A stretch of 25,864 nucleotides of DNA. Source: Treponema sp. UBA6852. Its GTDB lineage: Bacteria > Spirochaetota > Spirochaetia > Treponematales > Treponemataceae. The stretch is from positions 1 through 25,864 of the forward strand of contig DKDI01000028.1 of the NCBI GenBank assembly GCA_002449305.1. Reading direction: 5' to 3'. The stretch's first letter is position 1, and each line of letters begins with the position of its first letter. Positions 1-6,071 of the stretch are shown here, one piece after another. The notes under the pieces are model-generated. The model worked only from the letters and a program-made list of their open reading frames with translations. It did not search any database and was not told the origin of the DNA. Position numbers and translations under genes: made by a program.

Positions 1-761
1 ATATCTTGAGCCATGTTCTTTGCAATATCTTGAGCAATATCCTTAGCCATGTCTTTTGCAAGTTCCTTGGCTATTTCTTTTGCTTTTTCATTGGACTGAA
101 TGGCCATTTCCTGTTCCCATGTCATAAACCTGTGCCTCCACTGCGCGTTTGTTTTTACACGCTCGACCAGCGCGGAGAGCCTGTCTGTGAAACCGGAGCT
201 AGGCTCTTTTCCGCAGAGATACTTGAAAAATGCTCTCAGCTCCTCGGATCTCATTGTATCATACTTTTTCGCGTTGAAAAAGACATTTACTGTTCCGTCG
301 TCCATCAGAAAGTCCTTGTCCTCGTCGGCGCGGTATCGGAATGTGTACACTGGAAATCCTTTTCCGAACGCGTCTCCCAAGCACAGAAAAATAACGTAGC
401 TCTCATTAAGCACGTCATAGCCGGAGCCGTGCTGCACATTGTCAACGTCCATCAGCCCCTGATAATACCGCGCCCGCTTTGCCAGGGAAGTGCTGCGCGT
501 GGTCTGAATCTCTATGTCGAACGAGCGTCCGTTTCCGTCCTTGGCATAGACATCGAATCTTATTCCGCGCGAGATGAAGTCGGTTTTAAGTGATTTCTCC
601 GCGGCAGGCTTTTCGATTCTGTCGATTTTTATGTTGAGGAGAATCTCAATGAGATGCCTGCAGACTTCCGGATTGTCCTCAAGGACTTTGCAGAAGATGA
701 AGTTGTCGGCGAGTGTGAGTCGCTCCCATTTTTGGGCTGGTGTAAGTTCATGTCTTTGCAT
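1..761 (-). CDS. Rpn family PD-(D/E)XK nuclease / putative transposase, 3' end beyond window
   Basis: Reading leftward from ATG at 761, a frame stays open to the window edge (253 codons seen, no stop). It begins MQRHELTPAQKWERLTLADN and continues with the Rpn/PDDEXK_2 pattern: a conserved start of the type 'L..DFIF', then RFDVYAKD and FDIEIQ, which supply the D...ExQ residues of a PD-(D/E)XK nuclease core at about residues 70-90. Such proteins (Rpn, formerly transposase_31) are DNA endonucleases linked to recombination and abundant in spirochaete genomes. The visible C-terminal end is a helical four-residue repeat (AKEI, AKEL, AKDM, AKDI, AQDI, AKNM), encoded by near-identical 12-nt units that may vary in number. 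A good ribosome site (AGGAAGG) lies before the ATG. The family call is firm; the biological role is not known. Confidence 0.82.
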   Translation of the reverse strand, partial: MQRHELTPAQKWERLTLADNFIFCKVLEDNPEVCRHLIEILLNIKIDRIEKPAAEKSLKTDFISRGIRFDVYAKDGNGRSFDIEIQTTRSTSLAKRARYYQGLMDVDNVQHGSGYDVLNESYVIFLCLGDAFGKGFPVYTFRYRADEDKDFLMDDGTVNVFFNAKKYDTMRSEELRAFFKYLCGKEPSSGFTDRLSALVERVKTNAQWRHRFMTWEQEMAIQSNEKAKEIAKELAKDMAKDIAQDIAKNMAQD

Positions 762-898
762 TTTTCCTTCCTGTTTTTGTTGAAGCTTTCTATGATAACT
801 ATTTATTGCCGAAAAAATGCAAAAACTGCACGGTTTTGAAGAGATGTTTTATTGTAAGAGAGAGTTGTGGGGCTTTTTATGTTTACTGATGAATAAAA

Positions 899-1162
899 TC
901 AATATTTTTCAAGAATTTCTTTTATGTCATTCTTTAAGTTTATGTAACGGCTTTGATAATACTCGTTTTCTCCGTTGCACAAGTATTCAACTGTTGTCCC
1001 TAACGCTGAGGCGATTTTAAATGCGTCCGATGCCCTTGGTTCTGTTCCTGTTTTTCTCATGCTGGAAACAGTTGTCTCTGAAACTCCCATTTTTTTTGCA
1101 ATCCATCGGTAGGAAGTATTTTGCGCCAGCCGCAAGGTTTCAACATTGTCCCAAAATGCCAT
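899..1162 (-). CDS. XRE-type helix-turn-helix transcriptional regulator
   Basis: An 87-residue protein with a single helix-turn-helix domain. Residues about 16-40 (TSYRWIAKKMGVSETTVSSM) are the two DNA-reading helices, and A-F-K-I-A-S-A-L-G follows as the usual fourth helix. The short C-terminal tail (NLKNDIKEILEKY) is probably helical. It is transcribed away from the caspase-like/NusG pair, and three palindromes lie in the space between, so it is a good candidate for an autoregulating repressor of both directions. There is no Shine-Dalgarno sequence. TATAAT on the minus strand (1169-1174) sits only 6 nt before the ATG, which predicts a leaderless transcript. The target regulon is inferred from position only. 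Confidence 0.85.
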   Translation of the reverse strand: MAFWDNVETLRLAQNTSYRWIAKKMGVSETTVSSMRKTGTEPRASDAFKIASALGTTVEYLCNGENEYYQSRYINLKNDIKEILEKY

Positions 1163-1168
1163 GCTTCA

Positions 1169-1174
1169 ATTATA
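1169..1174 (-). promoter_or_regulatory. -10 box (TATAAT) of the XRE gene, predicting a leaderless mRNA
   Basis: Minus-strand TGCTTATAAT places a perfect TATAAT with 6 nt (TGAAGC) before the ATG at 1162, so transcription should start at or next to the A of the start codon. No convincing -35 is visible. The region where it would lie overlaps the first palindrome (1186-1203), which fits repression by its own product. Confidence 0.5.
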
Positions 1175-1185
1175 AGCAGAATTTT

Positions 1186-1203
1186 ACTACTTGAATCCGT
1201 AGT
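1186..1203. promoter_or_regulatory. Operator-like palindrome 1 (ACTAC-N8-GTAGT)
   Basis: Perfect 5-bp inverted repeat ACTAC / GTAGT separated by 8 nt. It covers the expected -35 area of the leftward XRE promoter. It is one of three copies spaced 30 and 31 bp apart. Confidence 0.55.
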
Positions 1204-1209
1204 TTTTGC

Positions 1210-1238
1210 TTGAAAACTATTTACTTTCGTAGTAATAT
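1210..1238 (+). promoter_or_regulatory. Rightward promoter TTGAAA-N17-TAATAT for the caspase-like/NusG pair
   Basis: TTGAAA at 1210-1215 and TAATAT at 1233-1238 are 17 nt apart. The second operator-like palindrome (1216-1233) lies exactly in the spacer, where a bound repressor would exclude RNA polymerase. The transcript would start near 1245 and run about 80 nt before the TTG start codon at 1328. Confidence 0.5.
1216..1233. promoter_or_regulatory. Operator-like palindrome 2 (ACTAT-N8-GTAGT)
   Basis: The same arrangement as the neighbouring copies with one changed base in the left arm. It begins 30 bp after copy 1 and fills the spacer of the rightward promoter. Confidence 0.5.
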
Positions 1239-1246
1239 GTTTTTTA

Positions 1247-1264
1247 ACTACGAAAATAAGTAGT
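1247..1264. promoter_or_regulatory. Operator-like palindrome 3 (ACTAC-N8-GTAGT)
   Basis: Arms extend to six base pairs (AACTAC / GTAGTT). It begins 31 bp after copy 2, just downstream of the predicted rightward transcription start, so the three sites lie on one face of the helix. Confidence 0.55.
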
Positions 1265-1327
1265 TTAGCTTTTTGTCTGCGTAATTTTTGAAAATTCTTA
1301 GGCAGGCTGTTTTTAAGGAAGTGGAAT

Positions 1328-1999
1328 TTGACGCGCTGTGCAGTTCTTGTTGGAGTTTCAGAAAAATCGGGCTACATTCAAAAGTCGCTCGCTGATTTCT
1401 ATAGGTTTCTCTTGAGCCAAAAAGGAGGCTCTTGGACGGAATCTGAAATAATGATTATTCCAGAAGGAATTGACCTTGCTTCCTTGAAATTTTTTTTGCG
1501 CCGTGCCTTAGACAGTAAGTTGAAAAGTCTTGTTTTTTATTTCTGCGGAAACAAAGATGACGTTCGCACTGAAAACGGATTTACTTTTTGTGGAACTGAA
1601 ATAAGGTTGCAATATATAGAAGAAAATGCGCTTCATACGGCAGTTTTTTTTGATTCATGTGAAAGTTTTGTTTCGGAGGAATATAAAGACTCCGCGCGGG
1701 AAGATTTGTTTGTGAGGGATTCCGCCGGTGAAAACAATTTTGCCCGTCAGGTTGCAGCCAGCAGTTTTTTAAGTGAAAATACGCTTAAAAAAATAAATGG
1801 CACAGCATTTTTCTCTGGATGCAAAATCGGTGAGAAGCCCTTGCTTTTGGAGGACGGAAACGGTTTTTACACGGCTTCGTTTATCAAGTCGTTACAAAAA
1901 GGGGATGCGCCGTTTGGTGTTTTTGCGGCAGATAGATGCGCAAAGTTTGAATGTGAGCTTGCAAGACAGAATGCTTACGCGGAATTTTCTGTGCCATGA
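1328..1999 (+). CDS. Caspase-like (peptidase C14 fold) protein, catalytic His apparently lost
   Basis: A 223-residue protein starting at TTG, with AAGGAAG 6 nt upstream. Its strand order resembles bacterial caspase domains: ALVG-like start (CAVLVGVSEKSGY), then VFYFCGNKDD at residues 69-78, VFFDSCES at 106-113, and a late FFSGCKIGEKPLLLEDGNGF stretch like the ASS...E...GHGLFT element of these enzymes. The Cys of the DSC motif (Cys111) is present, but the usual GHG with the catalytic His is GNK here, so peptidase activity is doubtful. It shares a 4-nt ATGA overlap with the NusG-like gene, so the two are made together. Fold assignment is by motif reading and moderately sure; function is unknown. 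Confidence 0.6.
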   Translation: MTRCAVLVGVSEKSGYIQKSLADFYRFLLSQKGGSWTESEIMIIPEGIDLASLKFFLRRALDSKLKSLVFYFCGNKDDVRTENGFTFCGTEIRLQYIEENALHTAVFFDSCESFVSEEYKDSAREDLFVRDSAGENNFARQVAASSFLSENTLKKINGTAFFSGCKIGEKPLLLEDGNGFYTASFIKSLQKGDAPFGVFAADRCAKFECELARQNAYAEFSVP

Positions 2000-2520
2000 G
2001 CCTTTATTGCATATCGGTAAAGACCGGACTGGAAGAAAAATTTAAGGAAAGTATTCTTCCTCTGGTTTCCGGAGATGAATGTGCTTTTCAGGGATTGGTT
2101 CATATTCTGCGCAAGCGGATGAGGCTTAAAAACGGAAAGGAATATTTTGATGCTTTTTTTCCTGGATACGTTTTTCTTGAAACGGAAGAATGTGAAGCAT
2201 CAAAGCTTTATGTTCTTTCTAGGGGAAAATATTTTTTACGTTTTTTACCCTCAAATAGTTCTGTCAGCCCTCTTGTAAAGGGCGACTTGGAAATTGTGAG
2301 CTCTATTCTGAGGTTTGGAAGCACTGTGGGAATTGTTCCTGTCAAGTTTGATGCTGGCGACAAGGTTATTATAACGGATGGTCCGTTCAAGGATTTTTCC
2401 GGAAATGTGATAGCCGTGAACCGCCGCAACAAGCGATTAAACATACAGATTGATTTTATGAACGGCGTGCGTGTTGTGGGGCTTTGCTACGAGGAAGTTC
2501 AAAAGCAGCCTTCAAAATAA
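1996..2520 (+). CDS. Specialised NusG paralogue (LoaP/UpxY-like antiterminator)
   Basis: A 174-residue protein with the NusG architecture: NGN domain at about 1-105, including the signature FFPGYVFLE (54-62), and a KOW domain at about 120-165 with GPFKDFSGNVIAVN. NusG-type proteins bind the RNA polymerase clamp and alter pausing or termination. Housekeeping NusG normally sits beside secE and rplK; this copy sits with a caspase-like gene and a repressor, which marks it as an operon-specific paralogue. The best-known spirochaete type is LoaP, usually found with long polysaccharide or secondary-metabolite operons, but no such operon follows here. The start overlaps the upstream stop (ATGA). Confidence 0.82.
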   Translation: MSLYCISVKTGLEEKFKESILPLVSGDECAFQGLVHILRKRMRLKNGKEYFDAFFPGYVFLETEECEASKLYVLSRGKYFLRFLPSNSSVSPLVKGDLEIVSSILRFGSTVGIVPVKFDAGDKVIITDGPFKDFSGNVIAVNRRNKRLNIQIDFMNGVRVVGLCYEEVQKQPSK

Positions 2521-3041
2521 ATGCAGAAGCTTGTTCTGCATAGTTAAAGACAGCCTTTTTTAGAAGCGAATCTTGGTTCAAGAGCGCAGTTCGGATGGCG
2601 ACCATGTTTTTTTTAGGCAATGGAAGTTTTTTTTCATTGCCAATGGAGAAGGTGTCTTTAAAATAAAAATTATTGATATTTGCAAAAAAAAAATCATCAA
2701 AAAATTTGTCTTTCTAAATAGTTTTTATTATCTTTTAAAGTATAAAGTGGATTTGTTTCCATAAATATAAAGTTTCTGGAGGAAAGCAAATTGATTTATT
2801 AATGTTCCCTGGGCGCCACAGGAAAAACGGCAACGGTCGTAGAGAAAAAAATGTAAGAATCTTTACATTAACTTTCTTTCCGTTAAGACATATAGAGCAA
2901 GGCGGCTATAAAACTTCATTTTATTTATAGTAAGATCTTGGATCACAAACCCTCAAACGGTTATATAAGTTTAACAGGCGTTTGAAAATGGGTTTTACAA
3001 ACTAAGCATATTTTAGTAAATGCTAATACGAGGAGTAAGAA
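2521..3041. other. Gene-free stretch with several inverted repeats
   Basis: AT-rich and without a convincing gene. It contains a perfect 8-bp inverted repeat right after the NusG-like stop (ATGCAGAA / TTCTGCAT, 2521-2541) that could end the transcript but lacks a U-tract. It also has GGCAATG / CATTGCC at 2616-2641 around a T-run, AATGTAA / TTACATT at 2850-2869, and TCAAACG / CGTTTGA around 2952-2984. A weak promoter for the next gene may be TTGGAT with a TATATA element near 2940-2970. No function can be assigned. Confidence 0.4.
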
Positions 3042-3818
3042 ATGAATATTAATACTCTTTCAAAAATTGAAGCAGATTATAAGTCTGGGCATCTTCCTGT
3101 TGCTCTTTATTCAAACAACATGGTAAAAGACAAGAACAGCAAGTCAAAGTTCTATGCCATGACAATAACTCGCGGTGTATGCACTGATGAAGATATAGCG
3201 AATGACATTGTTGTCGCTGGATTGAATGCAGGCTTTTCAAAAGAACAGATTCTGTCAATTATGATGCTTATACGGAACGCAAAATTGTCGCGTCTTGCGG
3301 AAGGCTTTGTTGTTGATGATGGAATCAACAAGTTCCGTCTTAAACTGAACGGCTCTTTTGAGTCTGACACAGAGGATTTTTCACCAGAAAAACATTCAAT
3401 TGGAATTTCTTCGCATCCAACTGCAGCTGCGATGAAAGTCTTTGAAGAAATCAAGCCTGTAATCAGAATAGGTAACTCAAAAAAGCCAGTGATCACAGAA
3501 GTATATGATGCAAAATCAAAGGCGGACTCTGTTCTTACAAGAGGCGGTTACCTTGAAATAAAGGGATCAACCATCCGTATTTTGGGAGATTGCGAGGAAG
3601 TTGGCCTTTACTTTGTGAATACTGAAGATAGCTCAAAGACTGTAAAACTTTCTGCCAGTGAGCTTGGAAGAAATACTTCGACTGCTATTGCGTGTGTTGT
3701 TCCTACTGATTTGGAAAGCGGAGAATACAGCATAAAAATAGTGACACAGTTTATGGGCGGCAAAGTTTGCAGAAAAGAGCCTCTTGAATTTACTTATGGA
3801 AACTTTATAGTTTCGTAA
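3042..3818 (+). CDS. HU-like DNA-binding protein with C-terminal DUF4469 (Ig-like) domain
   Basis: A 258-residue protein. Residues about 1-135 resemble the HU-like DNA-binding domain of the large Bacteroidetes/Treponema families (...YAMTITRGVCTDEDIANDIV..., ending near HPTAAAMKVFEEIKP). Residues about 148-252 form the DUF4469 Ig-like domain (LTRGGYLEIKGSTIRILGD ... GEYSIKIVTQF). Such proteins are thought to bind or bridge DNA, but the role is not established. The start has an AGGAG site 8 nt upstream, and a strong intrinsic terminator follows. It is a single-gene transcription unit with no obvious functional neighbours. Confidence 0.75.
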   Translation: MNINTLSKIEADYKSGHLPVALYSNNMVKDKNSKSKFYAMTITRGVCTDEDIANDIVVAGLNAGFSKEQILSIMMLIRNAKLSRLAEGFVVDDGINKFRLKLNGSFESDTEDFSPEKHSIGISSHPTAAAMKVFEEIKPVIRIGNSKKPVITEVYDAKSKADSVLTRGGYLEIKGSTIRILGDCEEVGLYFVNTEDSSKTVKLSASELGRNTSTAIACVVPTDLESGEYSIKIVTQFMGGKVCRKEPLEFTYGNFIVS

Positions 3819-3832
3819 TTTTTTTAATAGTT

Positions 3833-3870
3833 ATTGCCGTGGGAAGTTAAAATTTTCCACGGTAATTTTT
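3833..3870 (+). terminator. Intrinsic terminator of the HU/DUF4469 gene
   Basis: Hairpin with ATTGCCGTGGGAA pairing with TTTCCACGGTAAT, followed by a T-run at 3866-3870, 15 nt after the stop codon. Confidence 0.8.
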
Positions 3871-3876
3871 AGCTGC

Positions 3877-3957
3877 CCATACTGCAAATGTAAAATGCTT
3901 TTGCGGTATGGCTTTTCATTTTGTGTCTTTCGCTGGCTTTTTTTGCCAGATTTTTTT
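3877..3957 (+). terminator. Two further hairpins, the second a short terminator
   Basis: A 12-bp stem (CCATACTGCAAA with TTTGCGGTATGG, one G-U pair) at 3877-3911 is followed by T-rich DNA. Then CTGGC-T7-GCCAG at 3933-3949 is followed by seven T at 3951-3957. Together with the terminator before it, three hairpins lie in a row and would insulate the MATE gene from upstream transcription. Confidence 0.55.
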
Positions 3958-3975
3958 GGTTTTTAGACCGTTGTA

Positions 3976-4108
3976 AAACAAATTAGTGTCCAGTATTTGC
4001 TTTTGTATAATCCAGTATGAAACGTTGTAAAGGCTAGTATGAGGCTTTGTAACGTCCAGTGTGAAATGATGTAGTGGACGTTGTGAAAGGTTAAAATAGG
4101 CGTTGTTT
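3976..4108. repeat. Degenerate 22-bp tandem array (about six units)
   Basis: Units start near 3976, 3999, 4021, 4043, 4065 and 4087. They share a TTGTA-type element near the start and TCCAGTATGA-type ends (TCCAGTATGA at 4011, GCTAGTATGA at 4033, TCCAGTGTGA at 4055, GACGTTGTGA at 4077). The units are diverged, so this is an old array or a set of binding sites. It lies directly upstream of the MATE promoter. Confidence 0.5.
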
Positions 4109-4146
4109 TATAAAATAAAAGTTGCACATTATAATGCATTTTTCAT

Positions 4147-4175
4147 TTGACAAAAGTTTTGAAAATTCATATATC
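4147..4175 (+). promoter_or_regulatory. MATE promoter TTGACA-N17-TATATC, leaderless
   Basis: A consensus -35 (4147-4152) and a good -10 (4170-4175) are 17 nt apart. The predicted start at about 4182 is within 2 nt of the ATG at 4184, so the transcript would have almost no 5' leader. This agrees with the absence of a ribosome-binding sequence before the gene. Confidence 0.6.
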
Positions 4176-4183
4176 TATTTCAA

Positions 4184-5512
4184 ATGACAAAGGATTTGAC
4201 AACAGGAAGCCCTATGCGGCTGATTTTAGGATTTTCGGTTCCAGTTTTCTTTGGATATTTGTTCCAGCAGTTCTACAATCTTGCGGACACGGTGATTGTA
4301 GGCAAATTCCTTGGTGTTTCCGCGCTGGCTTCGGTTGGCTCTACGGGGGCGGTCTGCTTTCTGATTATCGGAGGCTGCATGGGAATCTGCAACGGCTTTG
4401 CTATTCCAGTTTCGCAGAAATTCGGGGCAAAGGACTATGATTCCATGCGCAAGTTTATTGCAGGGGGAGTCAAGCTTACTGCTGCAATTGCCGTTCTTGT
4501 TACGACTGTTACGGTTGTTTTCTGCAAGCCTCTTCTTGTTCTTATGAAAACCCCAGCGGACATCTTTGACGGCTCTTACGGCTATCTTGTTATAATCCTT
4601 GCAGGAATTCCTGCTTCGCTCGCTTACAATCTTCTTGCGGCTGTAATCCGCTCCCTTGGGGACAGCAAGACTCCTCTTATTTTTCTTGTTGTTTCTTCTG
4701 TGCTGAACATTGCCCTGGACTTGTTTTTTATCCTTGCGATGAATTCCGGAGTGGAAGGAGCTGCTCTTGCGACTGTTATTTCCCAGGCGGTCTCAAGTGT
4801 TGCATGCTTTTTTTATATTCTTAAAAATTATCCGATTCTTCATCTTTCCAAGGAAGACTGGAAGATAAACGGCCATCACGTGTATGTTCTTCTTTCCATG
4901 GGGCTTCCTATGGGATTGCAGTATTCTATTACCGCAATTGGAAGTGTTGTCCTTCAGACCGCCGTAAACAGCCTTGGCTCTGTGGCGGTTGCTTCTGTAG
5001 CGGCGGCAAGCAAGATTGCGATGTTCTTTTGCTGTCCGTTCGATGCCATGGGAACAACTATGGCGACTTATGGCGGACAAAACACCGGCGCGCACAAGTT
5101 TTCTCGTCTTAATCCCGGAATATTCAGCTGCTCGTTTCTCGGGCTTGTCTATGCGCTTCTTGCATTTTGCGTTATGCTTGTTTTCGGGCGGAATTTGGGG
5201 CTTCTGTTCATTGATTCAGGCAATGAGGAAATCCTTGGCAATATCTACAAATTCCTTGTGATTAACAGCGCGTTTTACTTTCCTCTTGCCCTTGTGAATA
5301 TTGTGCGCTTTATGATTCAGGGAATGGGATTCAGCCAGCTTGCGGTTTTCGCAGGTCTTTTTGAGCTTGCCGGGCGTGGTGTGTTCGGGCTTGTTTTTGT
5401 GCCTGTGTTTGGCTACACTGCCGCCTGCTTTGCTTCTCCTGCCGCTTGGATTCTTGCAGACAGTTTTCTTATTCCTGCCTACTTTATCTGCAAAAAACGC
5501 CTTGAACGCTAG
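4184..5512 (+). CDS. MATE family multidrug/Na+ antiporter
   Basis: A 442-residue, strongly hydrophobic protein with the 12-helix plan of MATE exporters. It opens MTKDLTTGSPMRLILGFSVP, typical of this family, then FFGYLFQQFYNLADTVIVGK in helix 1-2 and a second-half repeat beginning near GLPMGLQYSITAIGSVVLQT. Members export cationic drugs or metabolites across the inner membrane using a Na+ or H+ gradient; the substrate cannot be read from sequence. The start is fixed by the family N-terminus and by the promoter just upstream. The gene stands alone, and no regulator of the MarR or TetR type is adjacent. Confidence 0.9.
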   Translation: MTKDLTTGSPMRLILGFSVPVFFGYLFQQFYNLADTVIVGKFLGVSALASVGSTGAVCFLIIGGCMGICNGFAIPVSQKFGAKDYDSMRKFIAGGVKLTAAIAVLVTTVTVVFCKPLLVLMKTPADIFDGSYGYLVIILAGIPASLAYNLLAAVIRSLGDSKTPLIFLVVSSVLNIALDLFFILAMNSGVEGAALATVISQAVSSVACFFYILKNYPILHLSKEDWKINGHHVYVLLSMGLPMGLQYSITAIGSVVLQTAVNSLGSVAVASVAAASKIAMFFCCPFDAMGTTMATYGGQNTGAHKFSRLNPGIFSCSFLGLVYALLAFCVMLVFGRNLGLLFIDSGNEEILGNIYKFLVINSAFYFPLALVNIVRFMIQGMGFSQLAVFAGLFELAGRGVFGLVFVPVFGYTAACFASPAAWILADSFLIPAYFICKKRLER

Positions 5513-5520
5513 TTTTTCCA

Positions 5521-5551
5521 AGAGGTTGCCGGACTGCATTCGGCAATGACA
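5521..5551. repeat. REP-like palindrome (copy 1)
   Basis: TTGCCG and CGGCAA arms around a short loop, ending in GGCAATGACAG. The same ending recurs at 5931-5941, on the other side of the 20-bp array. Confidence 0.45.
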
Positions 5552-5554
5552 GTT

Positions 5555-5860
5555 GCTTTCTGGAAATTGAAATATTCCTGAAGAATATGACGAATTCTTC
5601 GGGAATATTTAATTTTCCTGTAATTTTATTCATTTTCTTTTGGAATATGTATAAATATTGAAGAATACTGTATATTCTTCTGGAATATCGATTTTTTCTG
5701 AGGAATATACAATATTCTTGATAAATTTGCATAAAAATTGAAGAATAAATGATATTCCTGGCGAATATGCAATATTCCAGAGTTTTTATTCATTTTCTTG
5801 CATAAAATTCTTTTTTTCTGCATAAAATCATCATTTTCTTTTATTTTTCCTTTCATTCTT
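5555..5860. repeat. 20-bp-period tandem array, consensus wgGAATATgnaATATTCytG
   Basis: Writing the region in rows of 20 from 5561 lines up about 15 units without a single insertion or deletion. GAATAT falls at 5583, 5603, 5643, 5683, 5703 and 5763, with one-base variants at 5663 and 5743. ATATTC falls at 5572, 5672, 5712, 5752 and 5772. Each good unit is itself a palindrome (GAATAT-N3-ATATTC). The last four rows (5781-5860) keep the period but are T-rich and decayed. There is no conserved repeat with variable spacers, so it is not a CRISPR. Twenty is not a multiple of three, so it is not coding. Confidence 0.7.
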
Positions 5861-5871
5861 TTGTATTTTAG

Positions 5872-5941
5872 TGTCATTATCGGGCTTGACCTGGTAATCT
5901 TGTGTCAAAAGAGATTGCCCGATCAAGTCAGGCAATGACAG
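5872..5941. repeat. REP-like inverted pair (copies 2 and 3), TGTCATT...AATGACA
   Basis: Two roughly 30-bp imperfect arms face each other: the left begins TGTCATTATCGGGCTTGA and the right ends TCAAGTCAGGCAATGACA, around a small loop near 5902-5909. The ends TGTCATT / AATGACA are perfect inverted repeats. This looks like a paired REP element or a small MITE and closes the 20-bp array on its right side. Confidence 0.5.
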
Positions 5942-6071
5942 GTAGCAAAGTACGACAATATCAAGTAGCAATGCCTCTTTCTTAAAAATACCTAAACTCA
6001 AGCCTAAAAAAGCCGATGAATAATTGAGAGTGCTGTTTGCGGCTTTTCAGTTAGAAAAAAGAGGTTTTCTT

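Noticed and set aside
6..593. A rightward open frame rich in Cys, Val and Ser at the left edge
   Set aside because: It is the antisense of the Rpn-type nuclease gene, which has the catalytic motifs and a ribosome site.
2521..2541. The hairpin after the NusG-like gene as a LoaP recognition element
   Set aside because: LoaP-type RNA elements lie in the leader of the target operon. This repeat is a simple 8-bp palindrome at the 3' end of the gene, and no target operon follows.
2573..2764. A 63-codon frame in the gap before the HU/DUF4469 gene
   Set aside because: No ribosome site, runs of Lys/Phe from homopolymer A/T, and no recognisable family. It overlaps inverted repeats instead.
2850..2869. 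AATGTAA-N6-TTACATT as a Fur/Zur-type operator
   Set aside because: The palindrome is short and AT-rich, no metal-related gene is near, and chance occurrence in this AT-rich gap is likely.
5555..5860. The 20-bp array as a CRISPR or as part of a coding region
   Set aside because: No constant repeat alternates with unique spacers, units are only 20 bp, and no cas gene is near. The frames through it on either strand are repetitive Lys/Ile/Phe-rich by-products of the AT-rich palindromes.
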